DNA from: SZUA-287 sp036397975
Lineage (GTDB): Bacteria; Bacteroidota; Ignavibacteria; UBA10030; UBA6906
Reading direction: 5' to 3'
NCBI GenBank assembly: GCA_036397975.1
Contig: DASWHW010000137.1
Span: forward strand, 1 to 61,320
Length of the DNA stretch: 61,320 nt
The translations under genes and the position numbers were made by a program. The notes under the pieces were generated by a model. That model was not told the DNA's origin. It did no database searches and saw nothing but the letters and a program-made list of their open reading frames with translations. Each line of letters opens with the position of its first letter. Position 1 is the first letter of the stretch. This document shows, one piece after another, positions 16,670-26,696 of the stretch.

Positions 16670-18028
16670 ATGAAACAAATGCACCGTCGGCTGCAAGGAG
16701 TGGCAAGTCTTCTTTGTCTGACCGTCTTCATGGGTGCCGCGCAACCGCAAACACTTACCCTTGAACAAGCCACGCAAATTGCCCTTGAAAAGAATATTGA
16801 GGTAGCACAAGCCCAGAATAATATTGAGTCCGCGCAGAGTTCAGTCCTTCAGTCGCAAGGGAGTTTTCTGCCAACTCTCAGTGTTTCAGGTTCTTGGAAT
16901 AGGACGCAGATCGACCGCAGCTCGTCGACATCGTCAACGTTCGGTGGCACTACAGTAGACATTCCCCCCCAGTTTGCAGTGACGAACAGCTTCAGTACAG
17001 GGTTAAACGCAAACTATGTTCTTTTTGATGGTTTTTCCCGGTACGCCAGTCTGGATCAGTCAAAGTCGACTGCGGTCGCGACGGAACTTACATCGGCACG
17101 AACACGGCAAACCATCGTATTTCAAGTGGAGCGGTCGTATCTTGATGTGCTTCGGAATCAACAGTTGGTTCGTGTGACCGAAGAAAACTTGAAGCGTGAT
17201 AATCGACAGTTGGAGAGGATAACAGAAATGAATCGTGTCGGCTCGCTCTCCATTGCAGACGTCTACCGCCAACAATCGCAAGTAGCATCCGATGAACTTG
17301 CGCTGATTACGGCGCAGAACAATTTCGAGAAATCAAAATCGGATTTGATTGCCCTTATCGGCCTGAATCCATTTGACCCCTACGAGTTTGCGGATGCATC
17401 GATTTCCACCGATTTGAAAGTGGTGGATGTGGATGCAACAAGACAACAGTATCGCAATGTCAATAACCTGAGCGCACGTGCGTGGTCCGCCCGCCCCGAT
17501 TACCTTGGGGCGCAGGAGCGCCTCTCTGCATCCGAATCCGGCATCACGCAGGCGACGGCGGGATACTGGCCATCCGTCAACGCGTTTGCAGGTTATGGTC
17601 TTACGAACGAACAGTTTTCCCAACTCAGCAGCAACAAGACGATCAACTGGGGCGTCCGCGTGCAGTGGAATCTTTTTGATGGTTTCCAGACGAACCAGGC
17701 CATTCAATCTGCGAAGGTTGCATATCGCAACGCAGAAATCGGGATTCGGCAGACGGAGCGTGATATCAATAATGAAATTCGAAAGGCGCTCCTTGATCTG
17801 GATGCCGCCGGAAAACAATTCGAAGTCACCGAAAAGGGCCTCATCTCTGCAATCGAGGACCGGAAGATCGCAGAAGAGCGCTATAACCTTGGCGCGGGCA
17901 CGTTGCTCGATCTTCTCGTCGCAAACGCAAATCTCGTCAACGCAGAGGCCAACAAGGTCAACGCATCCTACAATTACGTTATTGCCAAGCGAAACGTCGA
18001 GTACGTGATTGGAGAGAAGGCACGATAA
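16670..18028 (+). CDS. TolC-family outer-membrane efflux protein
   Basis: 452 residues. Start ATG 16670 has GGAG five bases upstream and gives a signal peptide (LQGVASLLCLTVFMGAAQPQ). Two homologous halves of long helices and short barrel strands are visible: LTLEQATQIALEKNIEVAQAQNN opens the first, the barrel segment NYVLFDGFSR recurs in the second as VQWNLFDGFQ, and EERYNLGAGTLLDLLVANA is the typical last coiled-coil motif. It forms the outer-membrane exit duct. The following genes (adaptor, ATPase, permeases) make it part of a tripartite ABC exporter. Confidence 0.93.
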   Translation: MKQMHRRLQGVASLLCLTVFMGAAQPQTLTLEQATQIALEKNIEVAQAQNNIESAQSSVLQSQGSFLPTLSVSGSWNRTQIDRSSSTSSTFGGTTVDIPPQFAVTNSFSTGLNANYVLFDGFSRYASLDQSKSTAVATELTSARTRQTIVFQVERSYLDVLRNQQLVRVTEENLKRDNRQLERITEMNRVGSLSIADVYRQQSQVASDELALITAQNNFEKSKSDLIALIGLNPFDPYEFADASISTDLKVVDVDATRQQYRNVNNLSARAWSARPDYLGAQERLSASESGITQATAGYWPSVNAFAGYGLTNEQFSQLSSNKTINWGVRVQWNLFDGFQTNQAIQSAKVAYRNAEIGIRQTERDINNEIRKALLDLDAAGKQFEVTEKGLISAIEDRKIAEERYNLGAGTLLDLLVANANLVNAEANKVNASYNYVIAKRNVEYVIGEKAR

Positions 18029-18085
18029 GCCCGTCGGGTGTTCTGACGAAAGTGCTACCATCTAATTATCCAGGAGAGAAAAGGT

Positions 18086-19345
18086 ATGTCAGCGAACGGA
18101 AAGAAATCAAAGAAGAAGATCATCATTTTCTCCGCGATCGGATTTGTACTCCTCGTGGTAACGGTTGTACTCTTTATTGGGAGCAAACGGGAACAGGTTA
18201 TTCCTGTTCAGGTGGAGAAAGTTTCTCGCCGGACGATTACGCAAGTCGTAACAGCGACCGGAAAGGTGCAGCCCGAAGTGCAGGTGAAAATATCCCCTGA
18301 GGTAAGCGGCGAAATAGTCTCGCTTCCCGTCAAGGAAGGTCAGCGCGTAAAAAAAGGTCAGCTCTTGATGAAGATCAAGCCTGATGTGTACCTCGCTCAA
18401 AAGAATCAAGCATCAGCAGGGCTCCTTCAGGCAAAGGCCGGCCTCAGCCGAACCGAGCCGGAGTTTTTCCGCATCGAGACGCTCTATAAAAAGGGTCTTG
18501 CCTCCGAAGCAGAATACGACCAGGCACGGGCGTCCTACGAGTCGAGCAAAGCCAACTATGCCCAGGCCAAAGCAACACTAGATCAGGCTGAAGAGAATTT
18601 GAACAAGACCACGATCGTAGCTCCGATGGATGGAACGGTGAGCCAGTTGAATTCGGAACTGGGCGAACGGGTGTTGGGAACAGTGCAGTTTCAGGGCACG
18701 GATGTTATGACAATCGCCGATCTTTCAAGAATGGAAGCCAGGGTTGATGTGAGCGAGAACGACGTTATCCTGACCTCTCTCGGTGACACCGCGCGTATCT
18801 CCGTTGATGCAATCCCAAACAAAAAAATCCGGGCGGTTGTTTATGAAATTGCAAACACCGGTACCTCCAGGGGTCTGGGTACACAAGAGGAGGTCACCAA
18901 CTTCGAGGTAAAGATTCGTATAATTGACGGTGACGTTCCTCTCAAGCCCGGGATGTCGATGACCGCAGACATTGAAACAGAAACAAGAACCGATGTTCTG
19001 AGTGTTCCCATCCAAAGCATTACCACACGCATGCCGAAAATGGAGAACGAAGAAAAGGAAGAGGATGGTCGCGAGCAAACCTTTGCCATTAAGAACGAAT
19101 CCCTAAAGGGGAGAGAGAGCAAAAAGCCACCGGAAATTGTTTTTGTGGTGGACAACGGCAAGGTGAAATCTGTTCCCGTCAAGCGAGGTATTAGCAATGA
19201 TTCGCACGTCGAGGTTACTGAAGGAGTTTCCGAAGGGATGGAAGTTGTCTCCGGCAGCTATAAGGCCATCAACCGTGAATTAGAGCAGGATGCAAAAGTC
19301 CGGATAGAAGAACAGAAGAAGACTGGAAACCGCAAAGAGGCCTAA
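18086..19345 (+). CDS. MacA-like periplasmic adaptor (HlyD/RND membrane-fusion family)
   Basis: 419 residues. One N-terminal membrane anchor (about 14-33), a lipoyl-like half domain (KISPEVSGEIVSLPVKEGQRVKKGQLL), a helical hairpin (about 105-170), the second lipoyl half (TTIVAPMDGTVSQLNSELGE) and beta-barrel plus membrane-proximal domains. It bridges the TolC-type duct and the ABC permease in the inner membrane. An acidic/charged insertion lies around residues 315-345 (NEEKEEDGREQ). AGGAGAG precedes the ATG. 57 bases after the TolC-family gene and 24 bases before the ATPase gene, same strand. Confidence 0.92.
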   Translation: MSANGKKSKKKIIIFSAIGFVLLVVTVVLFIGSKREQVIPVQVEKVSRRTITQVVTATGKVQPEVQVKISPEVSGEIVSLPVKEGQRVKKGQLLMKIKPDVYLAQKNQASAGLLQAKAGLSRTEPEFFRIETLYKKGLASEAEYDQARASYESSKANYAQAKATLDQAEENLNKTTIVAPMDGTVSQLNSELGERVLGTVQFQGTDVMTIADLSRMEARVDVSENDVILTSLGDTARISVDAIPNKKIRAVVYEIANTGTSRGLGTQEEVTNFEVKIRIIDGDVPLKPGMSMTADIETETRTDVLSVPIQSITTRMPKMENEEKEEDGREQTFAIKNESLKGRESKKPPEIVFVVDNGKVKSVPVKRGISNDSHVEVTEGVSEGMEVVSGSYKAINRELEQDAKVRIEEQKKTGNRKEA

Positions 19346-19369
19346 CACTATTCTACCAAAGGTTATGGA

Positions 19370-20083
19370 ATGAATGTCATCGAGTTGAAAAACATTTTCA
19401 AGACGTACGACATGGGCGCAGCGCAACAGGTGCAGGCGCTGCGGGGAGTTGATCTCTCCATCGGGAAGAATGAGTACGTGGCCATCATGGGGCCATCAGG
19501 ATCAGGAAAGTCTACCTTGATGAACGTGATCGGCTGCCTTGACACGCCGACCTCTGGCAGCTACCACTTTAATGGTGTGAGTGTGGGCGACATGGATGAT
19601 AACGCACTTGCGCGCATTCGAAACAAAGAAATTGGGTTTGTGTTTCAAACCTTTAACCTTCTTGGCCGGTCTGATTCCCTGCACAATGTGGAATTGCCAC
19701 TCATTTATGCTGGCATCCCGGCTGCAGAGAGAAAACGACGCGCGAAAGAAACACTGGAGCATGTCGGTCTCGGCGATCGGACGCACCATAAACCGAATGA
19801 GCTTTCCGGTGGACAACGCCAGCGCGTTGCAGTTGCGAGGGCGCTCGTCACGAGGCCATCGATCATTCTTGCAGATGAACCGACGGGAAATCTTGATACC
19901 AAGACGGGGGAAGAGATCATGCGGCTGATCGAGGATCTGCATCGCCAGGGAAATACGATTATTCTCGTGACGCATGAAGCGGACATTGCGGAACACGCTC
20001 ATCGTGTTGTTCGCCTCAGAGACGGTTTGATTGAAACAGATGAAAAAGTTGGAAAACGCAAGACTTATTCAGTGGCGTCTTAG
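19370..20083 (+). CDS. MacB/LolD-type ABC transporter ATPase
   Basis: 237 residues. Complete ABC ATPase: Walker A GPSGSGKST, Q-loop FVFQTFNLLGR, signature LSGGQRQRVAVARAL, Walker B IILADEPTGNLD and switch His in VTHEADIAEHA. The family drives mechanotransmission by MacB-like permeases rather than transmembrane translocation. The only ATPase gene in the cluster, so it presumably serves the three permease genes that follow. It lacks a fused permease domain, unlike E. coli MacB. Confidence 0.96.
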   Translation: MNVIELKNIFKTYDMGAAQQVQALRGVDLSIGKNEYVAIMGPSGSGKSTLMNVIGCLDTPTSGSYHFNGVSVGDMDDNALARIRNKEIGFVFQTFNLLGRSDSLHNVELPLIYAGIPAAERKRRAKETLEHVGLGDRTHHKPNELSGGQRQRVAVARALVTRPSIILADEPTGNLDTKTGEEIMRLIEDLHRQGNTIILVTHEADIAEHAHRVVRLRDGLIETDEKVGKRKTYSVAS

Positions 20084-20095
20084 GAGACTGCTCCC

Positions 20096-21319
20096 ATGTA
20101 TTTTTTGAATGAGCTTAAAGAGGGTTTGAGTATCTCCTTCAACGCCTTGCGGGCAAACCGAATGCGCTCGGTGCTGACCACGCTCGGTATCATCATCGGG
20201 ATTGTTTCTGTCACGCTGATGGCGACGGCAATAGAAGGAGTGAACCGAAAATTCAACGAAAGCGCAAACGCTTTCGGAACCGGTGTTCTTTATATTCAAA
20301 AATTTCCGTGGGTGGGCAACGAGGACTGGGCAACAATTCGCAATCGAAGAAATCTTGAGGTCGCCCATGCGAGCACACTTGAACGACGGGTGACTCTGGT
20401 AGATGCAGTTGCGCCGGCTGTTGGGACGCGCCGCCAGGTCACGTATGGTAACAATACGATGGATTTCGTCATCATTACGGGAACGACTCATTCCTACATG
20501 TTTGCTTCAGGAGGGACGATCGAAGAGGGTCGGTTCTTTTCGGCCGAGGAGTCCGCAGGGGGTCGCCCCGTGTGTGCCATTGGTGCGGAGGTTGCAGAAA
20601 CTCTCTTTCCCCGGGAAGATCCAATCGGTAAAGTCATTCGGGTTGCAGGACATCCGTTCACGGTGGTTGGCATATTTGAAAAACAGGGGGGAATGTTCAG
20701 CGAATTTACTTCCGATCTTCGCGTCTTCATACCTCTTCACGCATTTCAGAGCAAGTTTGGAGGCCGAAGAAATGTGACCATACAGGTGCGCGTTGCTGAT
20801 CTCCAGCAAATGGAAGATGCAAAGATCGAGCTTGAGGGAATCATGAGATCGATCCGTGGCCTGATGCCGGGGAAAGAGAATGATTTCAACATCAATCAAC
20901 AAGAAGTCCTCACAAATTTCTTCACACCAATCCTGGTGATCATTGCATCGATCGGATTGTTTATCACAGGGCTCTCTCTTTTTGTAGGGGGGATTGGAAT
21001 CATGAACATCATGTTTGTCTCAGTGACGGAACGAACTCGCGAGATTGGCATTCGGAAAGCGCTCGGTGCCCCACGTCGGACAATTCTTCTTCAATTCCTC
21101 GTGGAATCGGCAGCACTATGTCTGATCGGCGGTATTATCGGTTTGGTGATCTCTTTTCCTCTGAGTCTGATTGTCGATCAGATTCTCCCGACAGCGATGC
21201 CTGTTTCTGTCGTGGCAATTGCAATTTTCATATCACTGATGGTTGGCGTCATTTCAGGGTTTCTGCCGGCCTATCGGGCGGCAAAAATGGATCCCGTGGA
21301 GGCATTACGCTATGAGTAA
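20096..21319 (+). CDS. MacB-type ABC permease 1 (MacB_PCD + FtsX)
   Basis: 407 residues. N-terminal membrane segment (VLTTLGIIIGIVSVTLMATA), a large periplasmic core domain and three C-terminal membrane segments of the FtsX fold. The conserved cytoplasmic stretch GGIGIMNIMFVSVTERTREI (then GIRKALGA) couples to the ATPase. The most divergent of the three permeases here, for example LYIQKFPWVG where the other two have FQIQKF or FQIQKY. Its last 8 bases overlap the start of permease 2, implying translational coupling. Confidence 0.93.
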   Translation: MYFLNELKEGLSISFNALRANRMRSVLTTLGIIIGIVSVTLMATAIEGVNRKFNESANAFGTGVLYIQKFPWVGNEDWATIRNRRNLEVAHASTLERRVTLVDAVAPAVGTRRQVTYGNNTMDFVIITGTTHSYMFASGGTIEEGRFFSAEESAGGRPVCAIGAEVAETLFPREDPIGKVIRVAGHPFTVVGIFEKQGGMFSEFTSDLRVFIPLHAFQSKFGGRRNVTIQVRVADLQQMEDAKIELEGIMRSIRGLMPGKENDFNINQQEVLTNFFTPILVIIASIGLFITGLSLFVGGIGIMNIMFVSVTERTREIGIRKALGAPRRTILLQFLVESAALCLIGGIIGLVISFPLSLIVDQILPTAMPVSVVAIAIFISLMVGVISGFLPAYRAAKMDPVEALRYE

Positions 21320-22565
21320 GTCACTTCTCGATTGGACTACCTTCAAGGAGTCATTCACCATGGCTCTCGCAGCGGTTCGCGCTAACAAACTCCGCTCAGT
21401 GCTCACGCTTATTGGAATTGTGGTCGGGATCTTCTCAATTATCTCTGTGATGACCGCAATGGGCGTGTTAACGAACAGTATTGAAGAAGGAATGACACAA
21501 CTGGGCGTCAACACTTTTCAGATACAGAAATTTTCCTCAGGGTTTAACTCACACCGCGATCGTCAACGGATGCGGAATCGCAAGGATATTACCTACGAAC
21601 AAGCTCTTGCTGTCCATGACAAGATCACCCTTGCTGAAAGCGTGGGTATTGAAGTCTGGCAATTTGAAAAGATCGCCTATTGGGAGGGGAAGCGAACCAA
21701 CCCGAACGTGAGCCTGGCGGGGGAAAACGTTGAAGGCCTGGCAACAAATGATTGGGGCATTGGGAGCGGGAGAGGTTTGGTGCAACAGGACATTGATCTT
21801 GCAACCAAAGTCATTGTCTTAGGAAGTGAACTCGCTTCCGATCTCTTTCCTCCTTACATAAACCCCTTGGGGCAGACAGTGAGAATTGATCGGGGCATCT
21901 ACCAGGTTGTAGGAGTGTTTGCGGAAAAAGGGGGTTCGCTCGGCGGATTTAACAAGTTCGGCGCCATACCAATTACCACCTTCTTCCAGCAGTACGGGAA
22001 GCACACCCGAAGCGCACACATCATGGTCAAGGCTTTGAGTCGCGAGGTCTATGACGATTGTCTCGAACAATCGAGAATGGTCCTTCGGGTTGCCCGAAAC
22101 GTGCCACCGGGCGAAGAAGATGATTTTGCGTATTTCTCAAACGACTCAATCATCACACAATTCAACGACTTAACTTTTTATCTGCGGATCGGTGTTCTTG
22201 TCGTCAGTTGTATTGCCCTGTTGGCAGCGGGAGTTGGAATCATGAACATCATGCTTGTCTCTGTTTCCGAACGGACACGTGAAATCGGGATTCGGAAAGC
22301 ACTCGGTGCGCTTAAACGTGATATCCTTAGCCAATTCGTAGTGGAAGCCGTGATCCTCTGCCAACTAGGAGGCATTCTGGGAATTGTTCTCGGCGTCCTT
22401 GGAGGCAATGTTGTGGGGATTCTTCTTGAAGTACCTGCGGTCATTCCGTGGGATTGGGTTGCCATTGGACTCACGGTGTGTACCACCGTCGGTCTCGTGT
22501 TTGGTGTGTACCCCGCATGGAAGGCATCCACTCTCGATCCGATAGAATCTCTGCGTTACGAGTAA
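21312..22565 (+). CDS. MacB-type ABC permease 2
   Basis: 417 residues. Start ATG 21312 lies inside the end of permease 1 (ATGAGTAA), preceded by GGAGG; a longer frame upstream has no such signal. Same architecture as its neighbours: N-terminal membrane helix (RSVLTLIGIVVGIFSIISV), periplasmic core, three C-terminal membrane helices, GVGIMNIMLVSVSERTREI. It is very similar along its whole length to permease 3 (for instance GVNTFQIQK and ARNVPPGEEDDFAYFSNDS versus ARSVPPGEEDDFGYFSNDS), indicating tandem duplication. A terminator follows. Confidence 0.93.
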   Translation: MSKSLLDWTTFKESFTMALAAVRANKLRSVLTLIGIVVGIFSIISVMTAMGVLTNSIEEGMTQLGVNTFQIQKFSSGFNSHRDRQRMRNRKDITYEQALAVHDKITLAESVGIEVWQFEKIAYWEGKRTNPNVSLAGENVEGLATNDWGIGSGRGLVQQDIDLATKVIVLGSELASDLFPPYINPLGQTVRIDRGIYQVVGVFAEKGGSLGGFNKFGAIPITTFFQQYGKHTRSAHIMVKALSREVYDDCLEQSRMVLRVARNVPPGEEDDFAYFSNDSIITQFNDLTFYLRIGVLVVSCIALLAAGVGIMNIMLVSVSERTREIGIRKALGALKRDILSQFVVEAVILCQLGGILGIVLGVLGGNVVGILLEVPAVIPWDWVAIGLTVCTTVGLVFGVYPAWKASTLDPIESLRYE

Positions 22566-22570
22566 CGAGG

Positions 22571-22602
22571 AGCAGGCTGCACTAACGGCCTGCTTTGTTT
22601 TT
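22571..22602 (+). terminator. Terminator between permease 2 and permease 3
   Basis: A 7-bp stem AGCAGGC / GCCTGCT with a 10-base loop, followed by TTGTTTTT. It should end or attenuate transcription of the export operon before the third permease gene. Confidence 0.75.
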
Positions 22603-22657
22603 CCTCCGGTTTCTTCTATCTTTCCTCTGTCAGTTTTTCCTTTCACTGGATAATCAC

Positions 22658-23908
22658 ATGAGCCGCGTCGCATTTGAAATTGGAACTCTCGAAGAGAGTT
22701 TCGTGATGGCCTTGAATGCCATTCGAGCCAACAAACTGCGTTCGATTCTCACGTTGTTAGGTATCGTCGTTGGCATTTTCTCCGTCATATCTGTCATGAC
22801 CGCGATGGAAGCTCTTCGCAATAGTATTGAAAAGGGGATGAGCGATCTGGGCGTGAATACGTTTCAAATTCAGAAATACCCTCGTGGCATCAATAGACGT
22901 CGATGGTTCATGTATCGGAATCGGAGGGATATCACCTACGAAGAAGCGCTTCAAGTACAGCAAAAGACAAATCTCGCAGAGGCAGTCGGCCTTGAAGTGG
23001 TCACGCGGGGCCGAACGGTATCTTCGGAAGGGCGCAACACCAACCCGAATGTGAGCGTGTATGGAGAGAATCTCGAGGCTCTTATTACAAACGACTGGAA
23101 TGTCCAAGAAGGTCGGGCATTTACGTCGAGTGATATGGAATTGGCCCGACCGGTCGTTGTTCTGGGGAGCATTGTCGTGGAAAAGCTCTTTCGTCCTGAA
23201 GAAGTGCCAGTGGGAAAAACCGTCAAGATTGAAAATGGGGTATTCGACATCATTGGCGTGTTCGAGAAGAAAGGAGGTGCGCTGGGAGGAAACCAGGGGA
23301 ATTTTGTTGCAATGCCGCTAACGACATTTTTCCAGAAGCTCGGGAAGGGGAGAAGCGTCAATATTATGGTGAAGGCTGCTAACGCGGAGGTGTATGATGA
23401 TTGCCTCGAACAAACCAGGGCGATCCTTCGCGTTGCCCGAAGTGTTCCTCCTGGCGAAGAGGACGACTTCGGATACTTCTCAAATGATTCGATGATAGCA
23501 GAGTTCAACGAGGTGACGTTCTATTTGCGGATCGGTGTTCTTGTCATCAGTTCTATCGCGCTTATTGCGGCGGGTGTTGGCATCATGAACATCATGCTTG
23601 TGTCGGTGACGGAACGGACGCGGGAGATCGGCATTCGCAAAGCAATAGGTGCGCGGAGGAGCGATCTTCTCATGCAGTTTGTTCTGGAGGCAGTCACCCT
23701 CTGTCAAATCGGTGGTCTTATTGGGGTGGTCATGGGAATACTGGGAGGGAATGTTGTTGGCTTGTTACTTGATATACCCGTCGTTATTCCCTTCGATTGG
23801 GTGGCCATAGGGTTTGGTGCCTGCCTTCTTGTTGGACTCATCTTTGGAGTGTACCCTGCGTGGAAGGCATCAACATTGGACCCAATCGAAGCGCTCCGCT
23901 ACGAGTGA
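22658..23908 (+). CDS. MacB-type ABC permease 3
   Basis: 416 residues. Paralogue of permease 2 (RSILTLLGIVVGIFSVISVM, GVGIMNIMLVSVTERTREI). ATG 22658 gives the same N-terminal length as permease 2; an upstream TTG at 22595 would add a stretch partly encoded within the terminator T-run and is rejected. Only a weak ribosome binding site is seen. It lies after a terminator, so it may be expressed at a lower level than, or separately from, permeases 1 and 2. The last 10 bases overlap the end of the convergent kinase gene. Confidence 0.92.
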   Translation: MSRVAFEIGTLEESFVMALNAIRANKLRSILTLLGIVVGIFSVISVMTAMEALRNSIEKGMSDLGVNTFQIQKYPRGINRRRWFMYRNRRDITYEEALQVQQKTNLAEAVGLEVVTRGRTVSSEGRNTNPNVSVYGENLEALITNDWNVQEGRAFTSSDMELARPVVVLGSIVVEKLFRPEEVPVGKTVKIENGVFDIIGVFEKKGGALGGNQGNFVAMPLTTFFQKLGKGRSVNIMVKAANAEVYDDCLEQTRAILRVARSVPPGEEDDFGYFSNDSMIAEFNEVTFYLRIGVLVISSIALIAAGVGIMNIMLVSVTERTREIGIRKAIGARRSDLLMQFVLEAVTLCQIGGLIGVVMGILGGNVVGLLLDIPVVIPFDWVAIGFGACLLVGLIFGVYPAWKASTLDPIEALRYE

Positions 23909-26553
23909 GTCGTTCCTCTGTCCAGTGCCTCGCGAATGCTGGTGAGAATATCAGAGGGACGAAACGGTTTCTGGATAATTCCTGAAGCTCCCGCTTTCAT
24001 CAGCTCTGCACCTCGTTCCTCTTCGATGAATCCCGTGCAAAAGAGTACCGGGACGTTGGAATTTATCTTTCGGATCTCACGAAACAAACGAGCACCACCT
24101 AGCTTCGGCATGCCGATGTCCGTGAGAACCAGGTGAATTGAATTCTGATTGCTGCGATAGATCTCCAATCCAGAACTCCCATTGTCCGCTTCGAGGACTT
24201 CATACCCTGCCTGTAAGATCCATTCGCACAACAAGCTGCGGACAGACTCATCGTCTTCGACCACAAGAACACACTCACCGTTGCCACCGCTCGATTCCGC
24301 GACTGGAGCTGCCGATGGTATAGGCGTATGGGAGACACATGGAAGATAAACGATGAACCGGGCACCTCGGCCCGGTGTGCTTTCCGTATCGATATATCCA
24401 CCGTGACTTCCAACAATACCGTGTACGATGGAAAGGCCGAGCCCCGTTCCCTTTCCAACTTCTTTCGTCGAAAAAAATGGTTCAAAAATTCTTCGCCGAG
24501 TTTCTTCGTCCATGCCATGGCCCGTATCAGCAACACACAACACGATATATTTTTCCTCTGTCGCTTTCCCGAACTTTCTATCCACAAAATCAGATGTTGC
24601 AAAATCGAGAGAAATGGTCAGCATACCCGTCGGTTCCTCGCCGTCAGAGGGCGACATTGCATCCCGGGCGTTCAAGCATAAGTTCAAGAGCATTTGCTGC
24701 AGTTGGGTGGGATCTCCCTGCACGTACCCCTCGCTCACACTGGTTTCTACATTGAGGCGGATCGACTTGGGAAAGGAGTGCTCGATAATTTTCCACACGT
24801 CCATGACGACTTGCGGCATGGAAATCGGAGTGAGCTTTGTATTCCGTGCACGCGCAAACTGGAGGAGTTGTTTCGCAATTCCCCCCCCGCGGATAGCTGA
24901 GGATTCGATCATCCGGGAAAGGCTATGGGTTGCCTGGTCATCGGATTTTGTTTTGATTGTTTCTGCGGCAGCAAGGATGGTGTTCAGAACGTTGTTAAAT
25001 TCATGTGCAATACCTCCGGCGAGTTGTCCGATCGCTTCCATCTTCTGCGCGTGGAGTAACTGATCCTCGAGCTCTTTTCTTCGCGTGTTATCAAAAATGT
25101 ATCCCTTGATGCGAAGGAGATTACTTTCATGATCAAATATCCCTATGGCGTTTTCGACAACATAAAGCGGGGTGCCATCAATCTTGTGCAACTCCGTTTC
25201 GTAGTACTCCAATTTGCGATTCCGGATGATCTTCTCGAGAAATTTTGCTCTCCCCGCAGGATCGGGGTACAGGGCCGAGAGATTGGTGCTCATCGCATGC
25301 TCGACCGACTCAAAACCAAACATGCGAACGAAAGCAGGGTTACAGGAAAGAAGATGGCCATCCGGAGTGGAGATGAAGTCGCCCGTCAGATCTTCTTCAA
25401 AGAAGAGTCGGTATCGTTCTTCGCTTTTGCGCAGAGCCTCTTCGCCCCGCTTGCGTTCCGAAATATCCCGCGCAATTCCAACTACGGCCACCGGGTTTCC
25501 ATCATTGTCTTTGACAAGGGATGACCACAATTCAACAGGAAATTCGGTTCCATCCTTTCTTCGGTTGAAAATCTCTCCGCTCCACGCACCATCTTTCACC
25601 GTTGCTGCAAGGATTTCTCTTCCGGCGGATTGCTCAGACCGAACGATGTTGATATTCCTCCCGATGATCTCATCCTCGGCGTAACCGAACGTGTGGGCAA
25701 ACGCCTCGTTGACAAAAAGAACCGTATCCTCCAGATCGGAGAGGGAAACACAATCCTTCGTTCCCGTCAGAGCGTACGCCAGCATGCGGAGTTGATACTC
25801 TGCTTCTCGTTGTTCAGTAATATCCCTGGAGACAACGAGCACTCGATCAACCTTCCCGGAGGAATCGCGTGTCACACTCCCCACCGACTCAACATATCTT
25901 GTCGTTCCGTCTTTGCGGACGAATCGGAATTCTGTTCGCCGCCCTACGCCGGTCTTCACGGTCTCCTGAAAGATATTCCGTATTCTTTCACGGTCATCAG
26001 GGTGAATTTCCCCGAAGGAATCTGTTCCCTCTAATCCCTCCAGACTGCCAAAGGTCTTTTGATACGAGCGACTGTTATAGAGCCGTTTGCCTTGAACGTC
26101 CATCACGGCGATGAGGTCCGATACATTTTCTGTGATAACGTGGAACATTGCCTGATTCTGCCGAAGAGAATTGTCTCCCTCTTGTCGAGTGAGTGATGCC
26201 GTTGCTGCGAGGCCGATGCGCGCCAAGTGACTTCGCTGGACGCAGTCAGACGCCCCCTCTGCGAGTAATCGGATGCCGATGTCTGCATCCATATCGTCCA
26301 CGATAACGATTACCGGGATTGTCGATGCTTCACTTTGCAGAATTTTCAGCATATCGAATGAATCAACATCCGGAGGGTGGTGCTCGGTAATGACCAAGTG
26401 TGGTGAGGATGAACGAACTGCGGTCAGGAGTTGTTTGTGATCGGAAGAATGGAGAATCTCGAAGGAAAAGTCTTTGTGCGATAAATTCTTTTCAACGAGC
26501 GTTGCGGTGTCCTTCGAAAGCGAATGAATGAGAATCCGCAGGTGGTTCTCCAT
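23899..26553 (-). CDS. Hybrid histidine kinase: degenerate receiver, three PAS, HisKA, HATPase, receiver
   Basis: 884 residues, no membrane segment. Order: receiver-like domain (1-125), PAS domains at about 130-250, 255-375 and 380-500, HisKA with GGIAHEFNNVLNTI (phospho-His), HATPase (NLCLNARDAM, DTGHGMDEET, KGTGLGLSIVHGIV) and a C-terminal receiver with LVLTDIGMP (phospho-Asp). In the first receiver the expected Asp position reads LVITEHHPPD, with Glu in place of Asp, so that domain is probably not phosphorylated in the usual way. Cytoplasmic sensor of unknown signal; no output regulator is adjacent. Divergent from the Sel1-repeat gene and convergent with permease 3. Confidence 0.92.
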   Translation of the reverse strand: MENHLRILIHSLSKDTATLVEKNLSHKDFSFEILHSSDHKQLLTAVRSSSPHLVITEHHPPDVDSFDMLKILQSEASTIPVIVIVDDMDADIGIRLLAEGASDCVQRSHLARIGLAATASLTRQEGDNSLRQNQAMFHVITENVSDLIAVMDVQGKRLYNSRSYQKTFGSLEGLEGTDSFGEIHPDDRERIRNIFQETVKTGVGRRTEFRFVRKDGTTRYVESVGSVTRDSSGKVDRVLVVSRDITEQREAEYQLRMLAYALTGTKDCVSLSDLEDTVLFVNEAFAHTFGYAEDEIIGRNINIVRSEQSAGREILAATVKDGAWSGEIFNRRKDGTEFPVELWSSLVKDNDGNPVAVVGIARDISERKRGEEALRKSEERYRLFFEEDLTGDFISTPDGHLLSCNPAFVRMFGFESVEHAMSTNLSALYPDPAGRAKFLEKIIRNRKLEYYETELHKIDGTPLYVVENAIGIFDHESNLLRIKGYIFDNTRRKELEDQLLHAQKMEAIGQLAGGIAHEFNNVLNTILAAAETIKTKSDDQATHSLSRMIESSAIRGGGIAKQLLQFARARNTKLTPISMPQVVMDVWKIIEHSFPKSIRLNVETSVSEGYVQGDPTQLQQMLLNLCLNARDAMSPSDGEEPTGMLTISLDFATSDFVDRKFGKATEEKYIVLCVADTGHGMDEETRRRIFEPFFSTKEVGKGTGLGLSIVHGIVGSHGGYIDTESTPGRGARFIVYLPCVSHTPIPSAAPVAESSGGNGECVLVVEDDESVRSLLCEWILQAGYEVLEADNGSSGLEIYRSNQNSIHLVLTDIGMPKLGGARLFREIRKINSNVPVLFCTGFIEEERGAELMKAGASGIIQKPFRPSDILTSIREALDRGTTHS

Positions 26554-26696
26554 AGTTTATCCCGAACAAAGCGGTAACAGGCACATTGTAGGAATATAAT
26601 CGTTTGGATTCAAGGTGCGCTGTTGCTTCCGAGAGCTTTTGTAATATCTTGTCTACCATGTTTGATCAGCAAATATCGATTCCTCAATGTTGTTCT

